A stretch of 64,000 nucleotides of DNA from Anaerolineaceae bacterium (GTDB lineage Bacteria > Chloroflexota > Anaerolineae > Aggregatilineales > Phototrophicaceae), in assembly GCA_028818375.1 (NCBI GenBank), contig JAPPOB010000010.1, positions 620,001-684,000 of the forward strand. The letters run 5' to 3'. Below the pieces are notes generated by a model that did not search any database, was not told where the DNA came from, and was given only the letters and a program-made list of their open reading frames with translations. Numbering within the stretch: the first letter of the stretch is position 1; every line of letters begins with the position of its first letter. Below, in pieces: positions 30,703-39,752 of this stretch. Made by a program: the position numbers and the translations under genes.

Positions 30703-31284
30703 CTACAGAATGTTCTTCTGAACGCCGTTGTCACGGGTCCCCGCGCGCATCTGCGGGGGCTCGTATTGCGTGTCCTGAATGCGAATGCCGCGACCCATGG
30801 CCACGACGCCCGTGCGCACCATTTCCACGATGCCGATGGGCCGAAACTCCTCGATCATCGCCTCGACCTGTTCTTCATGAGCCGTCACTTCGACGATAGC
30901 GACCTTCACGCCCATGTCGACAATTCGGCCCGGATAGCGCTCGCAGATTTCGGTCACCATGTTGCGCGACTCAGGGTCATCGGTGCGCACCTTGATGAGC
31001 GCCAGATCCCGGCTGACGTGCGGTTCGTCAGATACGACCCGCACCTCAATGACGTTGACCAGTTTGCGCAAATTGGCGGCAATGATGTTGACGTTGGCCA
31101 GGCGCGCATCGACGACGATCGTCATACGGGACACGTGCGGTCGGTGGGTCCGCCCGACCGTCAGGCTGTCGATGTTGAAATTTCGCCGTCGGAACAGGCT
31201 GGCAATGCGGTTCAGGACTCCCGGCCGGTTGTCGACCAGGGTGACCAGGGTGACCTTTTGTTCCATTGGGGTTTCATCGCTCAT
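30703..31284 (-). CDS. ilvN: Acetolactate synthase regulatory subunit
   Basis: This small subunit (193 aa) confers valine feedback control. The N-terminal ACT domain has TLVDNRPGVLNRIASLFRRRNFNIDSL, with the family-typical NIDSLTVG, and the C-terminal ALS_ss_C domain has PIGIVEMVRTGVVAMGRG. It overlaps the end of ilvB by four bases (ATGA). Confidence 0.96.
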   Translation of the reverse strand: MSDETPMEQKVTLVTLVDNRPGVLNRIASLFRRRNFNIDSLTVGRTHRPHVSRMTIVVDARLANVNIIAANLRKLVNVIEVRVVSDEPHVSRDLALIKVRTDDPESRNMVTEICERYPGRIVDMGVKVAIVEVTAHEEQVEAMIEEFRPIGIVEMVRTGVVAMGRGIRIQDTQYEPPQMRAGTRDNGVQKNIL

Positions 31285-32987
31285 GCGCTTTCCCGTTCCC
31301 CGGGTTTCGGCCGCCGGATCATCGCATGCAGGTCAGCGCCGGCCGGAACCATCGGATACACAATGTCTTCTTTCTCGATGACGTATTCGATCAGCACCGG
31401 CCCTTGAACGCTGCGCGCAAAAGCCACTGACTCCTCGACTTGTTCCCGTCTGGTCACCCGCATGTTGGGCACGCCATAGGCATCGGCGAAGAGGCAAAAG
31501 TCCGGGTTGAACATTGGCGTCGCGTGGTAGCGCTCCTCATAGAAGAACTCCTGCCACTGGCGCACCATTCCCAGAAAGGCATTGTTCAAAATGGCGATGT
31601 TGACGTTGGTTTTTTCCTGAACCGCGGTTGCCAGTTCGCACATCGTCATCTGAAAGCCACCATCTCCGACAATTGCCCAGACTTCCTCGTCGGGCAAAGC
31701 AAATTTCGCGCCGATGGCCGCCGGAAAACCGAACCCCATCGTCCCCAGGCCACCGCTGGTGATCAACGTTGAAGGACGCTGGTGCGGATAGTACTGGGCC
31801 TCCAGCATCTGGTGTTGGCCCACGTCGGTGACGGTGACGGCATCACCGCCCGTGTGCAACCACAAATCATTGATCACCTGGGCGCCGAGCAGTCGATCGC
31901 CCGTGTCCTGGTGCAAGATGTCTCGCTCGTCGTCGTCTTCCTGCCAGTCGCGTATGCGCGCCAGCCAGTCGACGCGCTGTTGCCTTTCAATGCGCGGCAA
32001 CAACTGCGTAATGACAGTGCGCAGGTCGCCCGCGATGCCCACGTCTACCGGGACGTTTTTGTTGATTTCCGAGGGATCAATGTCGACGTGGATCTTGCGG
32101 GAATGTTGCGAGTAGGTCGCCAGGTTGCCCGTAACCCGGTCGTCAAAGCGCATCCCCAGGGCGATCAGCAGGTCTGCTTCCTGGATGGAATGGTTGCTGG
32201 TGGCAGTACCATGCATGCCCATCATGCCCAGCGAAAGCGGATGATTCTCCGGCAAGGCCCCCTTCCCCAGCAAGGTCAGCGCGACCGGAACGCCGGAACG
32301 TTCGACCAGGTGCAGCAGTTCGTCCGTTGCGCCGGACATCAGAATGCCGTGTCCGGCCAGAATGATCGGGCGCTGCGCTTCGTTGATCAGGCGCCCGGCG
32401 GCGTCCAGTTCATCCTCGTTGGCGGTCGTTCGCGGCTGGTAGCCAGGCAGCACAATCTCACCTTCCGGATACACGAATTCCGTGCCGGCAATCTGCACGT
32501 CCTTGGGGATGTCGATGAGCACCGGCCCGGGACGACCGCTGCGCGCGATGTGAAAGGCTTCGCGCACGGTCCATGCCAGTTCCTCCACGTCCATGACCAG
32601 AAAGTTGTGTTTGGTCACCGGCAGGCTGACACCGGTCACATCGGTTTCCTGGAAGGCATCCGAACCGATGGCCGCGCGCGGGACCTGGCCGGTGATGCAT
32701 ACAATCGGGGACGAGTCCATCATTGCCGTGGCCATGCCGGTGACGAGATTGGTCGCCCCTGGCCCGCTGGTGGCAATGGCCACGCCCACCTTGCCCGTCG
32801 CGCGGGCGTAGCCATCTGCCATGTGCGATGCGCCCTGCTCGTGCCGCACCAGGACGTGATGGATTTGCGGGTATTTCGTCATGGCGTCGTAGGTCGGCAA
32901 TATGGCGCCACCGGGGTAGCCAAACATGACGTCGACCCCTTCGCGCAGCAAACACTCCATCAAGATTTCCGAGCCTGTGAGCTCCAT
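31281..32987 (-). CDS. ilvB: Acetolactate synthase catalytic subunit
   Basis: This ThDP-dependent enzyme (568 aa) forms acetolactate or acetohydroxybutyrate. The catalytic Glu is in VLVRHEQGASHMADGYARATG; the FAD/middle domain includes GLGTMGFGFPAAIGAKFA. The ThDP motif GDGGFQMTMCELATAV continues to NNAFLGMVRQWQEFFYEERY. It is complete and follows ilvE by 15 bp. Confidence 0.97.
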   Translation of the reverse strand: MELTGSEILMECLLREGVDVMFGYPGGAILPTYDAMTKYPQIHHVLVRHEQGASHMADGYARATGKVGVAIATSGPGATNLVTGMATAMMDSSPIVCITGQVPRAAIGSDAFQETDVTGVSLPVTKHNFLVMDVEELAWTVREAFHIARSGRPGPVLIDIPKDVQIAGTEFVYPEGEIVLPGYQPRTTANEDELDAAGRLINEAQRPIILAGHGILMSGATDELLHLVERSGVPVALTLLGKGALPENHPLSLGMMGMHGTATSNHSIQEADLLIALGMRFDDRVTGNLATYSQHSRKIHVDIDPSEINKNVPVDVGIAGDLRTVITQLLPRIERQQRVDWLARIRDWQEDDDERDILHQDTGDRLLGAQVINDLWLHTGGDAVTVTDVGQHQMLEAQYYPHQRPSTLITSGGLGTMGFGFPAAIGAKFALPDEEVWAIVGDGGFQMTMCELATAVQEKTNVNIAILNNAFLGMVRQWQEFFYEERYHATPMFNPDFCLFADAYGVPNMRVTRREQVEESVAFARSVQGPVLIEYVIEKEDIVYPMVPAGADLHAMIRRPKPGERESA

Positions 32988-33002
32988 GTCGCTCCTCCGC
33001 CT

Positions 33003-33938
33003 CTACCCGCGTTGGTGGACTGCCGCCGGCACCGGCGTCAGCCAGCCGTGACGGTCCGCCACTTCACCCGACGTGATTGCAAAAAACTGGTCCTGCGCCT
33101 CTTTCGTGACGGGGCCGCGCTTTCCTTCCCCGACCTGCAGGCGATCGATAGATCGCACCGGCGTAATCTCCGCCGCCGTACCGGTGAAAAACACTTCATC
33201 GGCCAGGTACAACATGTCACGGGCTATGGTCTCGAAGCGCACTTCCACGCCCATGTCCTGCAGGATGGTCAGCACGCTGTCCCGGGTGATTCCGGGCAAA
33301 ATGCTCGCCCAGCCGCCCGGCGTATACACCACGCCGTCAACGATGACGAAAATGTTTTCACCGGCGCCTTCACTGACATTGCCGGAGGAGTCCAGCGCCA
33401 GGCCTTCGTCGAAGCCGTTGTCGTGCGCTTCCATGCTGATCAACTGGCTGTTGACGTATTGCCCGCCGATCTTGGCCATGGAGACCGCCGTGCCCGGCGC
33501 AAGGCGGCGCCACGAACTGACTTGCACGTCCACGCCCTTTTCAAGGCCTTCCACACCCAGATAGGCGCCCCACTCCATGGTGAAAATCGTCACGTCAACC
33601 GGGTTCTTGCGCCCTTCGAGGCCCAGTGGCCCCGCGCCGCGAAACACCAGGGGCCGCACGTAGCAGGCCTGATGGCCGTTGCGGGCAATCGTTTCGAGTA
33701 TGGCCTCGTTGATTTCGTCTTCGGTGAAGGGGACGTCCAGACGCGCAACCCTGCTGGAGTAGAAAAGGCGTCTGGTGTGCTCGGGGAGGCGAAACACGGC
33801 CGGCCCGTGCGGAGTGGTGTAGGCGCGAATACCCTCGAAAACGCTGGAGCCGTAGTGCAGCGCATGGGTCGAGACGTGCACGTTCACATCTTCCCAGCGC
33901 ATAAATTCGCCGTTATGCCAGATCCACTCAGCATTCAT
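33003..33938 (-). CDS. ilvE: Branched-chain amino acid aminotransferase
   Basis: This class IV PLP aminotransferase (311 aa) carries out the final transamination for Val, Leu and Ile. It starts MNAEWIWHNGEFMRWED. THALHYGSSVFEGIRAY, the GLALDSSGNVSEGAGENIF block and VFFTGTAAEITPVRSID are IlvE group I motifs. It is the first structural gene behind the attenuator, about 45 bp after its terminator. Confidence 0.96.
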   Translation of the reverse strand: MNAEWIWHNGEFMRWEDVNVHVSTHALHYGSSVFEGIRAYTTPHGPAVFRLPEHTRRLFYSSRVARLDVPFTEDEINEAILETIARNGHQACYVRPLVFRGAGPLGLEGRKNPVDVTIFTMEWGAYLGVEGLEKGVDVQVSSWRRLAPGTAVSMAKIGGQYVNSQLISMEAHDNGFDEGLALDSSGNVSEGAGENIFVIVDGVVYTPGGWASILPGITRDSVLTILQDMGVEVRFETIARDMLYLADEVFFTGTAAEITPVRSIDRLQVGEGKRGPVTKEAQDQFFAITSGEVADRHGWLTPVPAAVHQRG

Positions 33939-33981
33939 TGACCGCCCCCGTCTCTGTTGGTTTCAAGGCACCCGCATCACT

Positions 33982-34005
33982 AAAAAAACCCCTCTGCGGG
34001 GGTTT
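33982..34005 (-). terminator. ilv operon attenuator terminator
   Basis: The RNA stem AAACCCC (34005-33999) with GGGGTTT (33992-33986) around loop CGCAGA is followed by seven U residues encoded at 33982-33988. It lies between the leader peptide and ilvE. An alternative pairing upstream (34034-34045 with 33996-34007) would act as antiterminator. Confidence 0.9.
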
Positions 34006-34033
34006 GCGTTCATTCTGCCGGTTACCGGCCGGA

Positions 34034-34094
34034 GCAACCACCCGCCACGCTATGCGACGCCAATAATGACAAGAAGGAGAAGAACGACGGGTAG
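34034..34094 (-). promoter_or_regulatory. Attenuator pairing segments 1 and 2
   Basis: Segment 1 (CTACCCG, 34094-34088, inside the Leu-Pro codons of the leader peptide) can pair seven bases with segment 2 (CGGGTGG, 34044-34038). Segment 2 as GCGGGTGGTTGC (34045-34034) can pair 11 bases, with two single bulges, with segment 3 GCAAACCCCCGC (34007-33996), which is the 5' arm of the terminator. A stalled ribosome on the Leu/Val/Ile codons would cover segment 1 and favour the 2:3 antiterminator. Confidence 0.75.
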
Positions 34095-34127
34095 CAAATT
34101 GTTGGCAGCGGCGATGTTTCGATTCAT
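34050..34127 (-). CDS. ilvL: Branched-chain leader peptide (attenuation)
   Basis: This 25-residue ORF begins MNRNIAAANN and continues LLPVVLLLLVIIGVA, so 13 of its last 15 codons are Leu, Val, Ile, Ala or Gly, with an unbroken run of nine Val/Leu/Ile codons. GGAG lies 7 nt before ATG 34127, and the promoter starts RNA about 30 nt upstream. An open frame extends further 5', but the promoter lies inside that extension. Together with the downstream terminator this is a translation-controlled attenuator of the ilvE-to-leuB operon. Confidence 0.9.
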   Translation of the reverse strand: MNRNIAAANNLLPVVLLLLVIIGVA

Positions 34128-34161
34128 CAGCCTGCTCCGCACAGATCTGCCGAACGGGCCT

Positions 34162-34189
34162 ATTGTAGCGTGGCAATTGAGACTGTCAA
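34162..34189 (-). promoter_or_regulatory. ilv-leu operon promoter
   Basis: TTGACA (34184-34189), a 16-nt spacer and TACAAT (34162-34167) on the minus strand. The start would fall near 34155, leaving ~28 nt before the leader-peptide ATG. Confidence 0.75.
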
Positions 34190-34230
34190 GCATTGGGCCA
34201 GGGTTCGATGGCAATAGACCTGTTTCAGTC

Positions 34231-34253
34231 AAATTGCCGGTAATTTCCGGCAA
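34231..34253 (-). terminator. Weak terminator after argH
   Basis: Seven perfect pairs TTGCCGG/CCGGCAA around AAATTA are followed by TTT only. It lies 11 bp after the argH stop and just upstream of the ilv promoter, so it probably separates the two operons. Confidence 0.55.
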
Positions 34254-34263
34254 ATGCGCCAGA

Positions 34264-35634
34264 TCAACCCTCCAGCGCCGATCGCGCTGCCTCCAGTTGC
34301 TTCGCTACGGCAGCGGGCGCCGTGCCGCCGGCGGAATCACGGCTGCGGACCGACTTGTCAAAGTCAAACGCCTCGCGCGCGTCCGCGGCAAACAGGGCAT
34401 GACACCCCTGCAGGGTCGGCAATGGCAACTGCGACAGCGGCAGGCCGGCGTCGGCGGCGGCCCGCACCGCGGCGCCAACCGCATGGTGCGCCTCCCGAAA
34501 TGGCAGGCCCTGCGCCACCAGATAGTCGGCCAAATCGGTCGCCAGCATTTCTTCGTCCAGCGCCGCGCGCATCCTGTCCGGGTTGATCCCCAGGGTGTGG
34601 ATGACGGCCGTCAACACCGGCAAGAGGGCATTGAGCGCATCTATGGAATCGAAGAGAGCTTCCTTGTCCTCCTGCAAATCCTTGTTGTAGGCTGTCGGAA
34701 GTCCTTTCATCGTCGCCAGCAAGCCGGACAGGTTGCCGATGAGCCGGCCGGACTTGCCCCGCGCCAACTCCAGGGGGTCGGCGTTGCGTTTCTGCGGCAT
34801 GAGGCTGGAACCGGTGCTGTAACGATCGTCGAGCGCGAAAAAGCCGAAGAGCGGATTGCTGTAGAGAATGACGTCCTCGCCCAGCCTGCTCAAATGGACC
34901 CCTGCCAATGCAAGGGCGAACAGGGTTTCGGCCACAAAGTCCCGGTCGCTCACGCTGTCCAGGCTGTTCTGGCTGATCGAGGTGAACCCCAGTTCCTGCG
35001 CCATGGCATGGCGGTCGACTGCCAGTGGCGTTCCGGCCAACGCTCCCGAACCCAGGGGCAGCACGGCGGCGTTGTTGCGCGCCACGACCAGTCGGTCCCG
35101 GTCGCGCTGCAGCATCCAGAAAAAACTTAGCAGCCAGTGCGCCAGCACGACCGGCTGCGCCGGTTGCAGATGCGTATAGCCGGGCATCAGCGTAACCTGG
35201 TGATCCGTCGCCCGTTGCACCAACGCCTCCTGCAGATCACGCAGGCGGGCGCCAATCGTCTCGCAAGCGCCCATGCACCACAGCCGGAAGTCTGTCGCCA
35301 CCTGATCATTGCGGCTGCGGCCGGTGTGCAGCTTGCCGCCAACGGGCCCGACCAGTTCCGTCAGACGCCGTTCCACGGCCGTGTGGATGTCTTCGTCGCC
35401 AGGCTGCAGTTCGAAAGTGGCCTGGTCAAATTCCTTCAGGACCTGCTGCAGACCGGACACGATTTGATCCGCTTCGTCCTGGGACAGTATCCCGGCGCCG
35501 ACCAGCGCTCTCGCCCAGGCCTGGCTGCCGGCGATGTCCTCCCGGTACAGGCGGCGGTCAAAACCTATGCTGTCGTTCAGCGTCCTCAGGTCTTCATCCG
35601 TTGGCTCGGCGAAGCGGCCGCCCCACAAGGCCAT
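34264..35634 (-). CDS. argH: Argininosuccinate lyase
   Basis: This fumarase-superfamily enzyme (456 aa) splits argininosuccinate into arginine and fumarate. Motifs are WGGRFAEPTDEDLRTLNDSI, HTGRSRNDQVATDFRLW, PGYTHLQPAQPVVLAHW and the signature GSSLMPQKRNADPLELARGK. It follows argG by 30 bp; together they complete arginine from citrulline. Confidence 0.97.
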   Translation of the reverse strand: MALWGGRFAEPTDEDLRTLNDSIGFDRRLYREDIAGSQAWARALVGAGILSQDEADQIVSGLQQVLKEFDQATFELQPGDEDIHTAVERRLTELVGPVGGKLHTGRSRNDQVATDFRLWCMGACETIGARLRDLQEALVQRATDHQVTLMPGYTHLQPAQPVVLAHWLLSFFWMLQRDRDRLVVARNNAAVLPLGSGALAGTPLAVDRHAMAQELGFTSISQNSLDSVSDRDFVAETLFALALAGVHLSRLGEDVILYSNPLFGFFALDDRYSTGSSLMPQKRNADPLELARGKSGRLIGNLSGLLATMKGLPTAYNKDLQEDKEALFDSIDALNALLPVLTAVIHTLGINPDRMRAALDEEMLATDLADYLVAQGLPFREAHHAVGAAVRAAADAGLPLSQLPLPTLQGCHALFAADAREAFDFDKSVRSRDSAGGTAPAAVAKQLEAARSALEG

Positions 35635-35664
35635 GGCAACCTCCTGATTGCGCAGCGCAGTCTT

Positions 35665-36906
35665 CTATTGACGGTAGTGGCTGCGTCCTGTGCGTTCGAT
35701 GTCCTGCTGTGCTTCCACCTTAAGCGGCAGGCCGAAAAGACGAATGAAGCCTTCCGCGTCCTTCTGGTCGTAAACGTCTTCCTCGCCAAAGGACGCGTAG
35801 TCCTCACGATACAAACCGGTCGGGCTCTTGCGCCCCGCCAGAATCAGGTTTCCCTTGTAAAGTCTGAGGCGCACCGAGCCGTTCACCTGCTGCTGGGTCA
35901 CGTCGACGAAGGCATCCAGCGCCTCTCGCAGCCGCGTGTACCACTGACCGTTGTAGACCAGCTCCGCATACTTCGAGGCAAGCAGGTCCTTGTATTGCAT
36001 CGTCTGCTTGTCCAGCGTGATGCTCTCCAGCGCCCGGTGGGCGCGCAGCAGAACCGTGCCGGCCGGCGTTTCGTACACGCCATGACTCTTCATGCCAACC
36101 AGCCGGTTTTCGACGATGTCGCTCCGGCCGATGCCGTGTTCGCCAGCGATGCGATTCAACCGCTGGAACAGTTCAACCGGGCCGATTGCGTCGCCATCCA
36201 GCGAGACCGGGTGACCCTGTTCGAATCCCAGCTCAATCAGACGGGCCTCATCAGGCGCGTCCTGCGGGCTGCGGGACAGCTTGTACATCGATTCTTCCGG
36301 CTCGTTCCAGGGGTCTTCCAGCAGGCCGCCTTCGTGGCTGAGATGAAAGATATTGCGGTCCCGACTGTAGATATCGCGTTCGGTTTGCGTCACCGGGACG
36401 TTGAACTCTTCGGCATAGGCCAGCGCGTCCTCGCGGCTGCGGATATCCCACTCGCGCCAGGGCGCGATGACCCGTAGCCTGGGATTCAGGGCCATGACAG
36501 TCAACTCAAAACGCACCTGGTCGTTGCCCTTGCCGGTACAGCCGTGGGCAACGGCATCAGCGTCCTCGATTTCGGCAACGTCAACCAGATGCCGGGCAAT
36601 GAGGGGCCGGGCAAAGGAGGTGCCCAGCAGATACTCCCGCTCGTAAATGGCGCCGGCGCGCAGGGTTGGCAGCGCGAAGCCCGACAGAAACTCCTCGCGC
36701 AAGTCCCGCACGTAAAGTTTGCTGGCGCCCGACGCACGGGCCTTTTCGTCCAGACCTTCCAGCTCTTCTTCCTGACCCAGGTCCGCGCAAAAGCAAATGA
36801 CTTCGCAGTCGCTGAAATTGTTTTTCAGCCAGGGGACGATAACCGACGTGTCAAGGCCACCACTGTAGGCCAGCACAACCTTGTTGACTTTCGCTCCGTT
36901 CGTCAT
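35665..36906 (-). CDS. argG: Argininosuccinate synthase
   Basis: This ATP-dependent enzyme joins citrulline and aspartate. It is 413 aa. The P-loop is [18 protein letters not shown]; the [16 protein letters not shown] block is diagnostic, as is the later [19 protein letters not shown] region. The start at 36906 (MTNGAKVNK) has GAGG upstream; the frame is open to 36933. It is 67 bp after nifS, so it may have its own promoter or be read from the nad operon. Confidence 0.97.
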   Translation of the reverse strand: MTNGAKVNKVVLAYSGGLDTSVIVPWLKNNFSDCEVICFCADLGQEEELEGLDEKARASGASKLYVRDLREEFLSGFALPTLRAGAIYEREYLLGTSFARPLIARHLVDVAEIEDADAVAHGCTGKGNDQVRFELTVMALNPRLRVIAPWREWDIRSREDALAYAEEFNVPVTQTERDIYSRDRNIFHLSHEGGLLEDPWNEPEESMYKLSRSPQDAPDEARLIELGFEQGHPVSLDGDAIGPVELFQRLNRIAGEHGIGRSDIVENRLVGMKSHGVYETPAGTVLLRAHRALESITLDKQTMQYKDLLASKYAELVYNGQWYTRLREALDAFVDVTQQQVNGSVRLRLYKGNLILAGRKSPTGLYREDYASFGEEDVYDQKDAEGFIRLFGLPLKVEAQQDIERTGRSHYRQ

Positions 36907-36973
36907 CTCATCCTCTTTGTGTTTTGCCGTCACTACCGGTGTTCCAGCGACTGGCGCCCGTGGTGCTGATATA

Positions 36974-38155
36974 CTAACCGGGTTGCGGCGCCATCGCCCG
37001 GTGTCGCTCGACCAGGGTCCGCAGATGGTAAACCAGACGCTCCACGTGCGCCGCGGTGTTGTGTTTGCCCAACACGAATCGCATCTGGCCCATCAGGCGG
37101 TCGCTATCCACGCCGCAGGCCAGCAGCACGTGGCTCGGTTCCTGTTGCCCGGAGGTGCAGGCGCTGCCGCCGCTGGCGCAGATTCCCAGTTCCGACAGAT
37201 CAAGCAGGATCGAGTCGCCATTGAGCCAGCGCAATACAAAGCTGCTGTGGCCCGCCAGCCGTTCCTGCGGATGCCCGGTCAACGTGGCTTCCGGAACGTT
37301 GGCCAGCACCTGCCGGACCAGTTCGTCACGCAGGTCGACCAGCCGGGCGCAGGTCGCCGTCCGTTCGGCTTCCGCCAGTTCCAGCGCCCGCGCCAGGCCC
37401 ACAATGAGCGGCAGCGGCTCCGTGCCGCTGCGTCGATGGGCCTGCTGGCCGCCACCCACAATTTGCGCCTTGAGGCCAATCGCGCGTCGCACCACCAGGA
37501 CGCCAATGCCTTTTGGCCCGTAGCATTTGTGCCCGGCAAGACTCATGAGGTCCACGTTTAGCGCCTGCACGTCCAGCGGCAGGAGACCGGGCGCCTGGAC
37601 GGCATCGGTGTGAAAGGGCACGCGCCGGTTTTTTTCCTTGATCGCCGCGCCGATGTCGGCAATCGGGTTGATGCTGCCGATCTCGTTGCTGGCATACAGG
37701 ATGCTCACCAGCACCGTGTCCGGCCGCATGGCCTCAACGACCTGGGCCGGGGTTACACGACCGGTTGAATCGACCGGCAGGAAAGTGACGTCGAAGCCTT
37801 CACCCGCCAGCTCCTGCGCCACGTCCAGCACGGCATGATGCTCGGCGGCCGTCGTGATGACGTGGTTGCCGCGGCCGCGCGCGCGCATGGCATGAGCCAC
37901 GCCCTTGAGCGCAAGATTGTCGGCTTCCGTGCCGCCGCTGGTAAACACCAGTTCCGGTGGACCTCCGTCGCGGCAGTTGACTACCCTGGCGATGGTCTCT
38001 ATGGAGCGTTGAATGGCCGCATCGGCTGCCTTGCCGGCAGCGTGCAAACTGGAAGCATTGCCGAAGACCTCGCTCCAGTAAGGTTGCATGGCCGCGACCA
38101 CACGCGGATCCGTCGGCGTGGTTGCGCTGTTATCCAGGTAAATCATGTTGCTCAC
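36974..38155 (-). CDS. Cysteine desulfurase (NifS/IscS-like) of the nad operon
   Basis: This PLP enzyme (393 aa) supplies sulfur for Fe-S clusters. The N-terminus is [17 protein letters not shown]; the AEHHAVLD segment and PLP-lysine motif [16 protein letters not shown] are typical, and the mobile-loop catalytic Cys is in [18 protein letters not shown]. Its GTG start overlaps the nadB stop (GTGA). In several bacteria a NifS-like protein in the nad operon matures the NadA [4Fe-4S] cluster, and that role is inferred here. Confidence 0.93.
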   Translation of the reverse strand: MSNMIYLDNSATTPTDPRVVAAMQPYWSEVFGNASSLHAAGKAADAAIQRSIETIARVVNCRDGGPPELVFTSGGTEADNLALKGVAHAMRARGRGNHVITTAAEHHAVLDVAQELAGEGFDVTFLPVDSTGRVTPAQVVEAMRPDTVLVSILYASNEIGSINPIADIGAAIKEKNRRVPFHTDAVQAPGLLPLDVQALNVDLMSLAGHKCYGPKGIGVLVVRRAIGLKAQIVGGGQQAHRRSGTEPLPLIVGLARALELAEAERTATCARLVDLRDELVRQVLANVPEATLTGHPQERLAGHSSFVLRWLNGDSILLDLSELGICASGGSACTSGQQEPSHVLLACGVDSDRLMGQMRFVLGKHNTAAHVERLVYHLRTLVERHRAMAPQPG

Positions 38156-39747
38156 AGGTACCCCCCGGCCTGCAGGGCCGGGTCATCCGCACGGAAATGC
38201 GTGCCGCGACTGCGCCGGTTACGCAGGGCCGCCCAGGTCACCATGCGCGCCACCTGAACGGCGTTGCGCAATCCGACCAGTTCATCGTTGAGGTGTGTGG
38301 TCCGGTAAAACTCTTCAATCTCATGCCACAAATGCCGCAGTTCGCGCTGGGCGCGCTGCAGGCGATCACCGTTGCGCACCAGACCCACATAATGCCACAT
38401 AAGGTTGCGTATGGTCGTCATGTCCCCTTCCAGCAAGCCGGGGTCCGGCAGGCGGGTGCTGCGCGCCATCCAGCCGGGCACGCGCGCATCGTCGATCGGG
38501 TCTCCGGCATGGCAGGCAATGTGCCGCGCCGCGCGGTCGCCCCAAACCAGGCCCTCGAGCAGGCTGGTGCTGGCGAGTCGGTTGGCGCCGTGCAGACCGG
38601 TGCAACTGACTTCTCCCACCGCATAAAGCCCGGCAATGCTGCTGCGTCCCCGGTCATCCACCAAGACGCCCCCACAGGCGTAGTGGGCGGCGGGCACGAC
38701 CGGGATCGGCTCGCGGGTGGGGTCCACGCCGTAACGTGTGCAGTTTTCCACAATTTGCGGAAAGCGGTCACGAATAAAGTCGGCGGAGTGCCTTTGCGAG
38801 ATATCGAGCCAGACATGCTCCAGACCCCGCTCAAGCATTTCGCGGTGGATGGCGCGGGCAACCACGTCGCGTGGCGCCAGATCTCCCCAGCGGGAGTCGT
38901 GGCGCTGCATGATGGGCTGGCCGTCCGGCGTCAGCAGCACGGCGCCTTCGCCACGCAAGGCTTCGCTGATGAGCAGATTCGGCGCGCCGCGAATACTGAG
39001 CGTGGTGGGATGAAACTGAATGTATTCCATATTGATGATGCGGGCGCCGGCGCGGCCGGCCATGGCCAGGCCGTCTCCCCGCGCCCCGGGCGGGTTGCTG
39101 GTGTTGCGGTAAATCTGTCCGATGCCGCCGGTGGCCAAAACAGTCTCGCCCGCCAGCACACGAAGGATTTCGCCGGTTTCCCGCTGCAAAACGTAAGCGC
39201 CATGGCAGGCAGGCGCTTCATAGATGGCCAGCGGGTCCAGCGCATGGTGCGGAAATACAATCAGGTCAACCGCGGTGTGGGCGTCAAGGAGACGGATGTT
39301 TGGCCGTTCGGCGAGGGCCCGCAACATGGCGTCGGTGATGGCGGCGCCTGTGCGGTCCCCGACGTGAACGACCCGACGCGTGCTGTGCGCTCCTTCCAGC
39401 GCGAATTCAGGCTCGCCCGGAGCGATCGTATCAAAGCGAACACCAACCTGCTCCACAAGTACCGAGTTCACGAGGTCCGGGCCTTCCCTGGCCAACAGAC
39501 GGGCTGCCCGCGGTGAACTGAGGCCGGCCCCGGCCCGCAAAATGTCATCCACCAGCATTTCCGGCGAATCGTCCAGTCCACGCGTGACGATTCCACCCTG
39601 GGCCCGGCCGCTGTTGCTGTCGGCGGCGTCATGGGCGCGGGTGATGATGGTAATCTCGTGATTGCGATTTTCGCTCAGACGCAGGGCGGCGGCCGCGCCG
39701 GCGATGCCGCAACCAATGATGAGGGTATGCGTCTGAATCGCATCCAC
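38152..39747 (-). CDS. nadB: L-aspartate oxidase
   Basis: This FAD enzyme oxidises aspartate to iminoaspartate for quinolinate synthesis. It is 531 aa. The FAD-binding motif is HTLIIGCGIAGAAAALRL; SGRAQGGIV, EALRGEGAVLL, HYACGGVLVDDRGRSSI and LYAVGEVSCTGLHGANRLAS are NadB/succinate-dehydrogenase-family motifs. The start is GTG 39747, five bases after the nadA stop, because homology begins at once and the codons before it are not start codons; the frame is open to 39906. Confidence 0.94.
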   Translation of the reverse strand: MDAIQTHTLIIGCGIAGAAAALRLSENRNHEITIITRAHDAADSNSGRAQGGIVTRGLDDSPEMLVDDILRAGAGLSSPRAARLLAREGPDLVNSVLVEQVGVRFDTIAPGEPEFALEGAHSTRRVVHVGDRTGAAITDAMLRALAERPNIRLLDAHTAVDLIVFPHHALDPLAIYEAPACHGAYVLQRETGEILRVLAGETVLATGGIGQIYRNTSNPPGARGDGLAMAGRAGARIINMEYIQFHPTTLSIRGAPNLLISEALRGEGAVLLTPDGQPIMQRHDSRWGDLAPRDVVARAIHREMLERGLEHVWLDISQRHSADFIRDRFPQIVENCTRYGVDPTREPIPVVPAAHYACGGVLVDDRGRSSIAGLYAVGEVSCTGLHGANRLASTSLLEGLVWGDRAARHIACHAGDPIDDARVPGWMARSTRLPDPGLLEGDMTTIRNLMWHYVGLVRNGDRLQRAQRELRHLWHEIEEFYRTTHLNDELVGLRNAVQVARMVTWAALRNRRSRGTHFRADDPALQAGGYL

Positions 39748-39752
39748 GGCGA

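Noticed and set aside
34050..34253. A 67-codon ORF containing the ilv leader peptide
   Set aside because: Its 5' part overlaps the promoter and has no SD; only the last 25 codons from 34127 have an SD and lie within the predicted transcript.
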